Source of the DNA: Proteromonas lacertae
Lineage: Eukaryota; Sar; Bigyra; Opalinata; Proteromonadidae
Length of the DNA: 64,000 bases
NCBI GenBank assembly: GCA_002245135.1
Contig: NGBS01000310.1
Location: 1-64,000, forward strand
Reading direction: 5' to 3'
A program made the position numbers and the translations under genes. Of this stretch, positions 1 through 12,894 are shown piece after piece. The stretch's first letter is position 1; each line of letters starts with the position of its first letter. The notes under the pieces were generated by a model that saw only the letters and a program-made list of their open reading frames with translations, searched no databases and was not told the DNA's origin.

Positions 1-908
1 ATAATCAAAAAACTTACTTTCAATGCAAAAGAAGATGGATTTATATATTATCCAAAAGAATCAATAACTCATTCGAGAGAAAAAGCTTTAAAAATTGAAA
101 CAACTTCATTATGTTTATTGTTGTGGATAAAAGTGAAAAGAAACACAAGTGAAATCAATAATGCTATAAATAAGAGTATATATTCAATTCAAGAGTGTTG
201 TTGTGATGGATATTATGGTTCAACTCAAGGAACAATATTGAGTTTGAAAGTGTTATTAGAATATGATAATATGATTAAAGAAAGTGGGAAATTTATTTGT
301 AATAATGAGATGAAAATTGAATTGAATAATAAAAATATTATGAATATTGATTTGAAAGAAATGAAAAACTATTCCCAATAGAAATAGAAAAAGAATGTTT
401 AAAATCGTTATTAATGGGAGATGAAAATATACTAAATGTAAAATTAAAGATGAATTAGAAAATCCAATGAATTATCATATACTCTCAATTTCTACTCAAA
501 GAAAAACCATTGATAAATGATAGTTGTAATTTAAAAATGGAATTAAAAATGAATAAAACAGAGTTGAAAGAAGGTGATTTATTAGATGTTGATATAAAAG
601 TGAGAAATATAAGTGATAAATGTTTAGGAATGGTATTATGTAAGATAGGAATAGCTGGTGGATGTGAAGTAAGATATCATAAATTGAGAGAATTACGAAA
701 AGAAGAAAAGATTAGTTTCTTTGAATTAATTGATAATTATTTAGTATTATATTGGAAATGCTTTGAAGGAAATGAAGAGAAGAATGTGCGAATCGAATGT
801 GAATGTAAAATTAGAGGTAATTATGAGATGGAACACAGTGAAGTGTATGAATACTATAATGACAATTCAAAATACTATGTTGATAATTGTTATATAAAAA
901 TCGAGTAA
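1..908 (+). pseudogene. Alpha-2-macroglobulin-like gene, 3' fragment (left arm copy)
   Basis: This is the second copy of the 3' part of the gene on the minus strand at 27639-31708; the window edge cuts it. It holds the end of the thioester domain and the C-terminal receptor-binding-like domain, ending in a TAA at 906-908. Relative to the other copy, reading is broken by single-base losses near 24, 131, 378, 444, 472 and 499 and a gain near 8. Two amino-acid changes (Lys to Glu, Ile to Arg) lie near 561 and 603. Clustering of the indels at the window edge suggests base-call error rather than decay, so 'pseudogene' is provisional. Confidence 0.65.
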
Positions 909-1097
909 ATAGAGATGATTTTCATTATTATAATATTATTCTACAATTATACTCTAGTTTTCACAACCCAATTCTAAAAAGTCTATGCTTTATCTCCTTT
1001 CATAATTTCAATAACATTATAAACAAATTATTCATAAAAATATACGATTTCAGTTATAATTATATATTGTAGAAATACTATATACACACAAAATATA

Positions 1098-1220
1098 TTA
1101 CTCAAGTGATATTTTGCATCTCGGATAATTCTGATACAATTTCATTACATCATCAATACCTTCTTCAAACAAATTACCTTCCAAATGAAGTTCCATCAGT
1201 AAAGGAACACTTTTAAATGC
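1098..1220 (-). pseudogene. LRR gene C-terminal fragment (left arm copy)
   Basis: About 40 codons of a ribonuclease-inhibitor-type leucine-rich repeat read on the minus strand and end in a stop at 1098. The pattern is L-x2-L-x-L-x-G-N followed by a short tail. It is joined without a gap to another LRR fragment on the opposite strand (1221-1689). It is identical to 27327-27449 in the other arm. I see no upstream exons, so it is a gene remnant at a rearrangement junction. Confidence 0.6.
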
Positions 1221-1689
1221 TTCCAAAAGATAAGACAAAAATAATATCGATATATAATAATAATGAAATTGGAAATGAAGGAATAGAAATAATATGTAAA
1301 TATTTTCATAAAGTCGTTGATGATTATGATTCATTAAATCTATCAAGTATTATAGAATATAATATAAAAATATCATATGAATAGATATTGGAATGAGTGA
1401 AGAAGGATTAAAAATGTTAATAGAAAGATTAAAAGATTATAAACTATTAGAAAAGATAAATATATCAGGAAATGAATTAAATGAAGAAGAATTGATATTA
1501 ATGAAAGAAAATCAAGAAGTATTTGATAGTTTAGATGAATTATCCATAACAGTGAAAGAGAATATAGATAAATCAGAATTAAAATCCTTTTTCGAAATAT
1601 TTTCAACAATTGGAATAATCAAAATAGATGGAATATCAAAAGAAGAAAAGAAAGAATTATCAAAAGAATTCTTCAATATTGAATGATTA
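1221..1689 (+). pseudogene. Pseudokinase-LRR gene 3' fragment (left arm copy)
   Basis: This 469-bp piece matches the 3' end of the intact pseudokinase-LRR gene (32261-32729): part of the seventh exon, the 38-nt last intron and the whole last exon. The last exon is intact and codes for the same 97 residues. The fragment lacks the first six exons and any obvious promoter, so it should not give the full protein. A third copy is at 26858-27326. Confidence 0.8.
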
Positions 1690-1847
1690 ATACATGAATA
1701 ATAAACATATTGAATATTCATTATTGAGATTTATTTTTATCAAATTATCTAAATCTTTTCAAATTAAACACAATCACATCCTAAATACCATAAAAAACAC
1801 TTAATAGTATAAGTAATAGCAATAGATAATAATAAAATCAGATAATT

Positions 1848-4800
1848 TTAACCATCTAAACCAAGATCAAGCATTTCTTGAAATCCTTGAGCAAAACCAT
1901 CTTTATCTTTATCATCCTTTTTACTTGTTCCTTTCTTAATGTTTTCACTTCCATCTGCTGATTTGCTATAATATTGAGGAGGTGGTAATTCAAATATTTC
2001 ATATAATGGTAATTTGATTTTCTTTAATTCTTCAATCTATTGAATATTATATATATATTATATTATATACATCTTCATTCCAATTTGTAGTTGATAATAT
2101 ATCTAATACTTTATCCATATTATCTTCATCTAAAAAGTTTTCTAATGTTAAAAATTTGATATATAATTGTTCAGCTGTTGTATTTCTTACTTTTGGAAAA
2201 ACATGAGTCAAATTCACTAATAAATGCTTTATACATTGTTTTCTTACTTCTCCTTCATTTGATAATAAATTTATAAATATTGGAATTGAATATAATATCT
2301 TCTTTGCATCTCGAGTCTATTTTTATTATATATATAAATATTAACATATATTTATTATACTCTTTTCACTTCATCTATTGAAACACGAATTAATTCAAAG
2401 TTAAATCTTTCATGTTCTTTCTCATTTAATTTATTAAAACAGTTATTGTTCAATAATTTCTCACACATTTGAAATAACGGATATATTATTCGAACATTCC
2501 CTTTATATAATTCAAATACATGAATTATATAAAATGCAAAATGATTTAACCAAACTAAACCAATTCCACTTTGTTTATTACACCATTCTATTAAGGCATC
2601 TGAGGATGGTTTACTCAATGATTCAGTTAAACCACCAACACTCACTACTATTCCTTCTACTAATGAATTATTATAACCTTCAATTGATAATACTTTCACC
2701 ATCATTGGATATACAAATTGAGGACTACTCCAACTGTTAAAATCTTTGGGTATTAAATGTTCTAATTCACTTTTATTAGGTATATATAAAAATGGAGGAT
2801 TATGATATAAAATTCTTAATAATATTTCACCTGATGTTTGACGAATATTATCGATCTTTTCTACACTTTGTTTTATTAACACATTCATTAATCGAACTAT
2901 CATATCTTCAGTATAATAATGTTTCTTGTTTTTATATTCATTCTTTATCAAAGGATTTTGATTGGTTAAACTATCTAATACTTTTCGATTTATATCTTCA
3001 GTCAAATATTCTTTTCGATTCTCTACATCACCACAATTAAACTCTTCATCATCATTTTCTTCTCTTATTTCTATTTTACACAAGTTTTTGTTTAGTTTTC
3101 CTTTCTTTAATGGAAATGTTCTTGAACCAATTGATTCTTCATCAAATTCGATTATGAATAATTCTTCATTTTTACCTTTTTCGATTTCTACATTCTCTTT
3201 TTCTATTAATTTACCTTTTCCATATTTAGTATGTAATATTGAACCAATCTTTACTTCTTTATTATATTGATTCAATGGTAATAAATTTGCTTTTTCCAAT
3301 TCTACTTCTAATAACATATTCATAAATTTCTCCATTCCTAATAAAGATTCTTTTCTTATCCAAGAACCAACATCACCACGATCTTCTATACAATAATCCA
3401 TTGTACCAATATATAAACTATCAAATACTAATAATCTGATTTCTTCATTTAATCCTTCTTCATTTAATCCAATTCGACAAGCCAAATCACTTAATGCTTT
3501 CATTGCATTTCTTCGAGTTTCAGCATCTCTTTCATCTCTTTTCTCTTGAATATGAGTTGCATTGATTAAAGCATTAAATACTATTTTTTGTCTCTCAGCT
3601 GTATTGATTGAATAACCTGGTAAACAACCTAAAGCTAAACTAAAACCACGAGTTACTGCTGGATTATCATCATTCTGTAAACCTAATACATATACTGATA
3701 TTACTTTATCCATCATTTCAGAAGATAATTGCTTGAAATATTCTTCAGAAAATGAACGAAATGAATAAGATGCAGCTTTTTGAATATCTTCTAAACTTTG
3801 TTTAAAATGTTCATCTAACGATTGTAATAATCGTAATATTCCTTTCTCACTTAATGGATGATGGCATAAACTAATACATTCAATTAATCGACATATTCCA
3901 ACACGAACTATACTTCCACCTTTACCACGATATAAACGCTCTTTTTCTACATTTATTACCACATTTCGAATTGATTTTAATACATCTTCTTTCAATTCAT
4001 AGTTTAATTCATATAATGATAAGATTATTTCACTCAATGCTAATAAAGCACCATGTCGACGATATACTTGGTTTGATAAGGTATTTTGGATTAATCGAGG
4101 TATTACTGTATTTACCATATAATCAGGATTACAAGGTGTTAAGTTATGTAAAGCTTCAGCACTTAATGTTCTTATTTCAGCATCCCAATGTTCGATTTTT
4201 ACATTTACTGCATGATCAATTAATGCTTGACTATATTCACTAAATGAAGCAACATATGGACCAAGTATTAAATAACTATTATTACGATTACCAACTGCAT
4301 AAAAATCAGTTTTGGTTAATATATCAATTCCATGAGAGAAATTAGAATGTCCTTGTCTACCAACATTCTCTTGAAATGCAGCTGAAGCAGCTCGACGACA
4401 GTTGATTTCACGATCATATAATGCTGTTATCATCAAATTCTTTGCTATTTCTAACTCATAATCTTTCAATATATCAGGTGTATAAGCTCTTGCAAATGCC
4501 CAACAAACATAAGAGGCTGCATCACGAACATTTGTACCAACACTGTAATTACCTCTTCGAACATCATAACTCAATGCTTTCATCACTATTGGAACTACAT
4601 TCTTTAATCTTACAGGTAATAACAAACCTCTTCGAGCTAATTCAGCTAAAGCTAAACAACCACCATGCCAAGCATTTTCATTTTCATTATCATTAAATAC
4701 ATCAATTACACCTTCTAATATTTGATCAGCTAATTCTAATGTCGGTAAACGACAGGTTATTCGACCTATTCCTTTTGCACTTGACCAACGAACATCAGTA

Positions 4801-5990
4801 TCAGAATCTCTTAAACCACATAATAAAGTATCAACTACTCCATCCATATCTTCAGGTATTGAATAATCTTCTTCATCTTCATCATCTTCTTCTTTATTCA
4901 TTATGTTTGGAATATTATCATTTAAAGTGGGTGGTTTTGGTATGTTTATTGTATTATGAATCTCTCTTCTTCCTCTATTATATATCCATTTTGGAACACG
5001 AGGTGGTAAAAATGACATTCCAATTCTTTGACATAATTTCATTATCAATTTGTTTCTTAATTGAAATTCACCACTTGAATTCTTATTCACTAATTGAATT
5101 ATATGCAAAGCACTTTTACTGATCTTTAATAACGTATTTCTATCTCCACATTGAAATATTGAACATAAACATTGTAATATTCCTATCACTTGATTTGCTG
5201 TATTGATTGTCTCAGAATTCATTATTTTATCCAACATTGAATTACTCCAATCAATAAATGATAATAAATGGCTTTCTTCTAAGTCAGGACGAGTTAATAA
5301 TTTCGCTAAACATATTCCTGCAACTTCTCGACTTGCTTCATGTTTTAATAAATATGTTTTACATGTTTCGATTATTGTTGGAATTAATTTTCCTTCATTG
5401 TTTGTATTTTCATCATTTCCTAACGTTGAATCAACTGTTTTTAAATCAAATGGGATTATTACTAATATTGACAACCATACAAATAAACAATAACGACTTT
5501 TCCATAATTGAGCTGCATTTTCATCAATACTTAAGAATAAACGAAGTACAGGTTCTAAATCGCTCACTTCATGAGGTAAAAACTTCACAATTGTCTTGTA
5601 ACCACGAACTTTCATGAATTCATACAATATATTCAATAATACAGTTAAATGTTCATTTTCATACTTCTTTATATTACACAAAGAAATTCCACCTTCTTCT
5701 TTACTACAGATATCTTCATGCTCTTGTAGAATTTCTTCTACTCTCACCATTATTGGACTTATACACTCATTTAAAGAACTGTCAAGTAATGTCGCTTTCT
5801 CTTGATATCTTTCCAACTATTACAAATATTAATTATAATTGAAATATACAATTTGAATGATTTTACCAAAAATATCAAATTTCTTCACATCATAGCTCTT
5901 TGAGCATACAACATTCAAACAATTTATAAATTCATTTTTTTCAACAAATACTGGTGTTTCATTGACATAATCAGCATTGCTTTCATCCAT
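1848..5990 (-). CDS. TBCD: Tubulin-folding cofactor D, copy 1
   Basis: Cofactor D helps assemble alpha/beta-tubulin dimers and, with Arl2 and cofactor E, forms the tubulin chaperone cage. The gene has four exons: 5850-5990, 2361-5816, 2071-2316 and 1848-2036, with introns of 33-44 nt. The 1343-residue product is longer than the usual ~1200. The HEAT segment GLRDSDTDVRWSSAKGIGR, an N-terminal cofactor D region and the C-terminal TAEQLYIKFL match the family. Residues ~897-960 are an extra insertion resembling a small Tudor-like 'YGKG' barrel. Protein and introns are the same as in copy 2 at 22557-26699. The upstream flank has seven T in place of six next to the start codon. It converges on the alpha-2-macroglobulin fragment and is followed by the LRR fragments. 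Confidence 0.93.
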
Positions 5991-6160
5991 TTTTTTGAAT
6001 TTTTGATAATTGTATTAATAGTGTATTATGAAGTGTACTATTTTGTATTGAATATTAAGAGCGAATGAAGGAAAGAAATGATATGAATGATGTAAATTAC
6101 AAAATAATTTACCATATTATTTATTCTAACAATACTCCAAACAACATAAACAACTAAATT

Positions 6161-6808
6161 CTATAAATATTTAGCAAAACATAAATAAAGGAGAGTGGTA
6201 TAAGAAGATCCAACAATTGCACCAGCAATAGTATCTCCGAGATAGTGACATCCAAAATATACTCTACCAAACATAGTTAATCCAAGAATAATCAAAATAT
6301 AAGGATTATCATAAAGATAATAAAAAAGAAAGCATACACATGCAGACTATACAATAAAAACATTCTATATACTTGCGAACAATCTCCTGAAGGGAATGAA
6401 TAATTATCATGTAACTTTCTAGGATTGAATATTCTCTTTGGAATAGCACTAATTGGAGGTCTCTGCCTCTTAAATAATATTTTCAACAGTTCACTAGTAA
6501 CAACTGTTGGAATTCTAAAATTAGTCACAAATAAGATATACGTTGAAAATAGATATAAAAATAGAATTGGATAGCCATAGACTACAAATATATATGCTAT
6601 AATAAATGGAACACCATAAACACCAAAAATCATTGTAGGAGTTAATAGTACATATTCTAAAACACCTATTTTAATTCTATACAGAATAAATAAATTTATG
6701 ATACTTGAAAATTATAGAACTAAGGAATTTATCAAGAGTATCAAAAATACGCAACATAGGATTGCTATATTTAGTTTTTGTTATATCCCTTATAAGTACA
6801 TCGATCAT
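6161..6808 (-). CDS. PAP2-family membrane phosphatase
   Basis: A small type-2 phosphatidic acid phosphatase (197 residues) in three exons: 6705-6808, 6373-6676 and 6161-6346, with 28- and 26-nt introns. All three catalytic motifs are visible: K-x6-RP in KILFKRQRPP, PSG in SFPSGD, and R-x5-H-x3-D in GRVYFGCHYLGD. Hydrophobic segments surround them, as expected for an ER or plasma-membrane lipid phosphate (or dolichyl phosphate) phosphatase. The start at 6808 is the first ATG giving an open first exon; the protein is slightly short for the family. Substrate cannot be told from sequence. It lies just inside the inner edge of the left repeat arm. Confidence 0.85.
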
Positions 6809-7112
6809 AGATTAGTTTAGAACAGTATATAAAAAATTTACTACTTATAAACTGAAGAAGAATATCAACGAAGAAGAATGATTTGCTATTTTCTTATTGA
6901 GAAAGCTGTTATAAAATATACTCAAATAATATAATGATATATATAAACTATCTGAAGATGGTTGTGAAATAGATTTACTTTAATGAGTAATTAATACTAC
7001 TTTTATATATTCCTTCATATATAATTTTTACAATACATTACACTAATATTATCATAACCTGAAATAACATTTTACTAAATTTACATACAATTTTACATAA
7101 AAAGAAGAAAAA
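6809..7112. other. Intergenic, no feature seen
   Basis: About 300 bp of AT-rich sequence between the divergent PAP2 and RRM genes. I found no convincing exon, tRNA or repeat; it presumably holds both promoters. Confidence 0.5.
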
Positions 7113-7370
7113 ATGCCATCATATCACATTGAAGTTGGAAATTTAAATCTTCAAATTAAAGAAAATGACTTAAGTATTGCATTTAGTGAAATAGGCGAAA
7201 TAGAGTGTTTAAAATTAATCCGACAAAATGGACAAGATAATTGTGGCTATGCTTATGTTAAATATAAGAACGATAATAATGATGAGAGAGCTGTCCAACA
7301 TATGAATGGCAGAAACATAAAAGGATCTATCATTACAGTAAATTTGTATTTTTATAAGAGTGATAATTAA
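7113..7370 (+). CDS. Single-RRM RNA-binding protein
   Basis: An intronless 85-residue protein that is almost exactly one RNA recognition motif. The RNP2-like strand is IEVGNL (residues 6-11) and the RNP1 strand is GYAYVKY, with the expected conserved glycine and aromatic. Single-RRM proteins of this size bind RNA in splicing, export or translation, but no signature here picks one. It faces the ODAD1 gene tail to tail, with about 180 bp between stops. An A-rich run directly precedes the ATG. Confidence 0.85.
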   Translation: MPSYHIEVGNLNLQIKENDLSIAFSEIGEIECLKLIRQNGQDNCGYAYVKYKNDNNDERAVQHMNGRNIKGSIITVNLYFYKSDN

Positions 7371-7548
7371 AATCAATAAATTATAATATAATGTAAATTA
7401 GATTGTGATGTTTGTATATTACAATTACTAAAACGACAAAATCACAGTAATTTCAATAGTCATTAAAATAACATTTCCAATAAACAATAAATAATTATAT
7501 ATAAATAATAAAATAGTATTATTTCTATAAAAATGTATTACATTTAAC

Positions 7549-9694
7549 TTAATTTGCTTCAACTGGTTGTTGTTGTTCTGGTGTAGGAGTAGCAATAGGT
7601 GATATATTAATACCCTGAACTTCATTATTACATGTGTTATTTTCATTCTCTTTTTTCACTTCATCATTCTTTACATCAACTTCTTCTTCTTGAGTAGACT
7701 GTGTTGGTTGTGGTTCAATACTTTTACTTGATTCTTCTTGTATATTTTGAAGTGGCAATTCTTCAGAGGATATATTAGTTACTGAATCTTCACTTTTCAC
7801 TTGTAATTCTGTACTATTTTGAGCAGTTACACTTTGGCTAGATAAAGGTGAATGAATAGTAACATTTGCATCATTATCTATACTGGCCAAATGTGGTCGT
7901 CTGCCTTGACCACTTTTGGGTGTTCTTGGTGTTTGAGGTCTACTTGTGGTTGATACATATAAGAATTTCTTCATTCTCAGCTGAGGACCTGTATTAAATC
8001 GACCATTTTGACTTGTAAAGCTTGATCTTCGTGATAAAGATTCTTCTTGTTGCTGTTGTTGTAATTTATTAATTGTTTGTTCGGTTGTATCTTTTATTTT
8101 ATCTAAATGTAATGGTATATCAATTGGAGTATCTTCTAATGGAGCATTTTCTTCTATTTGATTTACAGTTGGAACATTAGGTGGTTTTAATGGCAATGGG
8201 TTAGGATTTATCATTGATTGTCTACCTTTAAATGCAGATAAGTTATTACGTATATTAATATTATTTGGATTTAATTTATTATCTTGAACATTATCAGCAT
8301 CAATTGATTCAATATCAAAATGACCACTTTCATTCCATTTCTTTAAACATTCTTCTAAATATCCTTCTTTACATAATGAATGCATTTGTGCGATCTCTAA
8401 TACTCTTTGCTCTATTATACCCATTATTATCATCATATTATTATCAGTTACACCACTTACGGAGAATTGTTTGGATAATAATTCATCATCGCATCCTACA
8501 TTCTCGAATAATCTAGATATTGGTTTTTTAAGTGAATCTATTGTAGCTTGTACTTCTTCTAAATTATTATGATATTCTGTTGATTGAGTCTCGTATGTTT
8601 CTATCTCATTTTCAAGTCCTTTTAATATTTTTAATCTCTTAGAATGAACATCACTATTTGGATCTTCATTTAATGATAATAATTTCTTCAAACTAGCAAT
8701 ATCAGCTTCAGCTTGTGTAATTTCATTTGTTAATTGAGAGATTCTGTTGACAGATGCAAAATTAGCATCTTCAAATTCAATAATAGTGTCAATCATCTTC
8801 TTATAATCAGTGATTCCACTTTGATCTGACATTTGTTTCAAGGCTCTTTCATATTCATGTACTAATTCAGCTTGTTTTCTTAATTCATTACCTTTCTTTG
8901 CTATATCCCAGAATAATATTGTATTGGATAGTTTAAATTGTTTAACTAATGGATCATCAACCCATTCTTCACATACTATTGTCTTTGATTGTGTTGCTAT
9001 TAGTTTCTGTTCTTCTTGTCTTAATATTTCTTGTTCTCGTTCTAATTGTGCTACTCCTGTAGTCCACTCTTTATCAAATTCATTATTCTCTTGTTCTATT
9101 ACTTCATGAAGTTGTAAACAGTCATTTTGTATTTCTTCAATTAAGTCTTTATTCTCTTTTAATTCGTTTTGAACTTCTTCTATTTTTGCTTGTTTTTCTC
9201 TTAATCTTTTTTCTAATTTTGCAGTTACTCGGTTTCTTCGTGCTTTGTTTTGACGCATTTCTGTAATTTCATCTCTTAATGTTTTGTTTGTTGTTAATAC
9301 AGTATTGAGTTTGACATTGATTGTTCTTAATCTATTATCAGTCACTTTAATAGTATGTGCTTTATGAATATTATAAGCTATAATTAGTATATAGAAGGAA
9401 GAAAAATATACTAGATGTATCAGAAGGGTTCATGTGTGCATCTTTATATTCCTGAACTGTTTTTCTTAATTCTGATAACTCCTTATCTAATTGAGTATGT
9501 CTATTCTTTCCAAATTCTAATTTTTTAGTATAAGTATCTTCCAATTCCTAAATTTCAATAAATAAATGATATAATACTCTCATGCTTCGAATTTGTTGAG
9601 CAGTTGTCGAATTAGTTTTAACTGGAGGTAATACTGACGAGGCTGTTGAAGGTTTTTGATCAACATCCGATGCTCTTCTCTTATCCTGCTGCAT
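7549..9694 (-). CDS. ODAD1: Outer dynein arm docking complex protein (ODA1/CCDC114-like)
   Basis: A 693-residue coiled-coil protein in three exons (9578-9694, 9412-9547, 7549-9377). The N-terminal heptad region with NRLRTINVKLNTVLTTNKTL, the central LFENVGC and the later MGIIEQRVLEIA match the ODA1/CCDC114/CCDC63 family, which anchors outer dynein arms to axonemal doublets. Length is close to human CCDC114. The last ~280 residues are low-complexity Ser/Pro/Gln/Glu sequence, as is usual in this family. It is the strongest evidence for motile cilia in the window. It is divergent from topoisomerase I, with 211 bp between start codons. Confidence 0.8.
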
Positions 9695-9905
9695 TTCATA
9701 GTACTATAATTATTAATAATTTTATCTATCGTATACATTATCATCGATATCCATATTTTCAAGTTTAAAGAGTTAAATGGATTTTATTGAAATAAAATAA
9801 CAGTCACAATTAACTTTGGTTATATGAAATACAAGTAATACATTGAAATTTGTATTTTTGTGTATTTTTCTTCTTTTCTTTTTTTTGAATTATTCAATCA
9901 TCAAA

Positions 9906-12630
9906 ATGCCCCGTAAGTCCAAAAAAGTGATTGAAGAAAGTTCAGAAGAAGAGAATGAAGTATGTAGAGTTTATATTATTAACATAGGATCAAGAGTTTG
10001 AAGAACAAAGCGCGCCAGAAGAAGAAAATGAAGAAATGGAAGAAGAGGAGGAAGTAGAAGAAGAAGATGATGATTCTGATGATGAACCAATAGTCGTATG
10101 CTGATATTCGTTTTAATTATATTAGAAGAAACCAACAAAAGGTAGAAAATCAAAGTCCAGCAAAAAGGAAGAAGAAGCAAATGAAGATGATTTTGAAGAT
10201 GAAGTTCCTGTAGTATATTCCTATTTTAATGGTATATATAATAGAAAGCAAAAAGAAAAAGATCAAGCAGTGCTTCAAAAGCAACATCATCAAAAAAGAT
10301 CAAAAAAGTCCAGTGATTTCGAAGAAGATGAAGATGATGAAGAAGAAATACCAATTAAAAAGCAGATCAGAGGAAGAAAATCAGCCAAGAAGCAAATAAT
10401 TGAAGATGAGGAAGAAAATGATGAAGTAGATGATGATAGTAGTAGTGATGATGATGAAGATAAAATAATAATCAAAAAATCAACACCCAAAAAGAAATCA
10501 ACTGCCAAAACCACAAAATCAAAAGCATCAACAACAGCAAAGAAAACTAAGAGCTCCACGAAAATCCAAAAAATCCGAAGATAATAATGAAGAAGAAGAA
10601 GATGATGATAATAAACCAGTAAAACGTCGAAGAAAATCAAAAAAATCAGAAAATGAGAATGAATCTGATGATGATAGCAACAAACATATAAAGCGTAAGA
10701 AGTTAACAATAGCTCAACAATTAGATATGGCAATGCAATCATTCAAATGGTGGGAAAGTCCAGATCATCCTGATGATATACAATGGTTTACACTTGAACA
10801 TAATGGAGTGATGTTTCCACCAGCTTATACACGTCATAATATACCAATTAAGTATAATAATGAGATAGTGAAGTTAAATGAGAATGAAGAAGAAGCTGCT
10901 ACATTTTATTGCCAAGTTGCATTAGATGGTCCTCAATTGGGTAATCCCAAAACTGCACCTGTTTTTAAGAAGAATTTCTTAAGAGATTTTAGAGCTGTTT
11001 TAACTCCTGAACATAAGAGACTAATTACTGATTTTAATAAACTCAATTTTGATGATATTCGAAAGTATTTAGATAACGAAAGAGAGATTAAAAAGAATAG
11101 AACAAAAGATGAAAAAGAGCAATTGAAATTAGAAAGACAAGGGATTACAACGTCAATATGGATATGCCTTTGTTGATGGCCATTTAGAGAAAGTCGGCAA
11201 CTTTATAATTGAACCACCAGGTTTATTCAGAGGAAGAGGTGAACATCCAAAGATGGGAACAATAAAGTTAAGAGTATTACCTGAGCAAATTACACTGAAT
11301 TGTGGTAAAAGTGAGAAAATACCAAAGTGTCCAGTTCCTGGTCATCATTGGGGAAATATAGTGTTTAAACCAGATTGTACTTGGTTAGCTACATGGACTG
11401 AGAATGTAATGGGATCAGTGAAGTATGTGTTTTTAGCACCATCATCATCGTTTAAAGGTAAATCAGATTTAGAAAAATATGAAAAAGTATTTTAATAATA
11501 AATTATATATAATTATAATGATAGGCAAGAAGATTAAAGAATTGTATTGGAACAATTCGAAAGGATTATAAGACTAATTTATTATCATCTGATGTACAAC
11601 AAAGACAATTAGCAACAGCCATGTGGGTGATTGATCGATTAGCTCTTCGTGTAGGTAATGAGAAATCAGAAGATGAAGCTGATACTGTAGGTTGTTGTTC
11701 ATTAAGAGTTGAACATATGAAATTTGAAGAACCATTTTTATTGACTTTGGATTTTATTGGTAAAGATTCAATGAGATATAGGAACACTATTGATGTATAG
11801 TTATTGTTATATGTTTGTATAGTTATCTAAATATGATAAAATTGGAAGACAAGTTTTTAAAAATCTTAAAAGATTTTGTGATAATAAAAAACATAATGAA
11901 GATGTATTTGATAAACTATCCGTTGATTATTTGAACAAACATTTACAGCAATTAATGCCTGGTTTAACTGCCAAAGTATTCCGTACATTCAATGCCTCGA
12001 TTACATTAGAAGCTCAATTACCACATACAATAGATATTGATACAGAAACAGCTGAGAAAGTGAGAATATATAATACTGCAAATCGTGAGGTAGCAATATT
12101 GTGTAACCATCAAAGAACAGAACCAAAAGGACATGAGAAAGCAATGACTGGATTGAATGAAAATGTATTATTTAGTAAATTCATATGTTATTATAGTTGG
12201 AAATATGTAAAAAACAATTATCTGACCTTCAAAAATGGTTGAAAGATGTAAAGAAAGGTAAAGACATTCCCTTAAAACCAGATAATTTAGAAGATTTAGA
12301 TAAGAAGGAAAAAATGAAGTATAGTCACATGTACAATCGTCAACCAAATGAAGCACAAATTGAGAATCGTATTTCTACTTTACTAGTTAAGATAAACACC
12401 CTTGAATCTAATATAAAGAACAGAGAGGAGAATAAGACAATTGCGTTAGGAACTTCAAAATTAAACTACATGGATCCAAGAATTACTGTTGCTTGGTGTA
12501 AGAGAGTATATATATATATATTATTGTTTATTATGCTTAGAACGAAGTTCCAATTGAGAAATTATTTGCTACTACTCTTAGAGCAAAATTCCCTTGGGCT
12601 ATGAGTGTAAAATCTGATTGGACTTTTTAA
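9906..12630 (+). CDS. TOP1: DNA topoisomerase I (type IB), with apparent +1 frame changes
   Basis: Nuclear type IB topoisomerase, which relaxes supercoils by a transient 3'-phosphotyrosyl nick. Eight exons: 9906-9959, 9988-10095, 10126-10212, 10245-11486, 11525-11794, 11823-12164, 12197-12505 and 12541-12630. The N-terminus is a charged Lys/Glu/Asp/Ser linker. The core follows, with [26 protein letters not shown] and CCSLRVEH. The catalytic tyrosine is in SKLNYMDPR, and the C-terminus ends near [11 protein letters not shown]. In exon 4 the frame moves +1 near 10300, 10560 and 11142. The last falls between two conserved blocks with no possible intron, so it is the firmest. The first could instead be an unusual acceptor at 10248. 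Product about 832 residues if all three are bridged. Confidence 0.9.
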
Positions 12631-12894
12631 AGGGAATGATTATTTTTGTTTTTTATTGGTTTATTTTTTTTTATTTTTTTATTTTGAAAATGGGTGTTTA
12701 AAAATCATGTGGATTATATATCACAGATGCAAATTGTTATAAACAGCTAAGCCAAAGCCAAAACTATTGCATGTATTTGTTTTATAAATTCAACCTCCAA
12801 AACTCAGGTTAAACAAAAACACAATATCATAATAACAAATAAAATCATTTTACAATATAAAATAATGTAGTTACTATAAAACTATAAACAAATT

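Larger units (their letters stand above)
1..6085. repeat. Left arm of a large inverted repeat
   Basis: This stretch is the reverse complement of 22463-28551; paired positions sum to about 28547 through the cofactor D gene. The inner edge is sharp: homology stops at 6085 on this side and 22463 on the other. The outer edge runs off the window, so the arm is at least 6.1 kb. The cofactor D proteins of the two arms are identical; I noticed one silent difference (4647 against 23900) and one homopolymer length change just upstream of the start codon. The first 520 bases are much less alike, with seven single-base indels and two substitutions. Recent segmental duplication and an assembly artefact are both possible. 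Confidence 0.9.

Noticed and set aside
7428-7548. Reading frames opposite ODAD1, cofactor D and the giant gene
   Set aside because: They mirror the codon structure of the strong genes on the other strand and have no independent domain signal.
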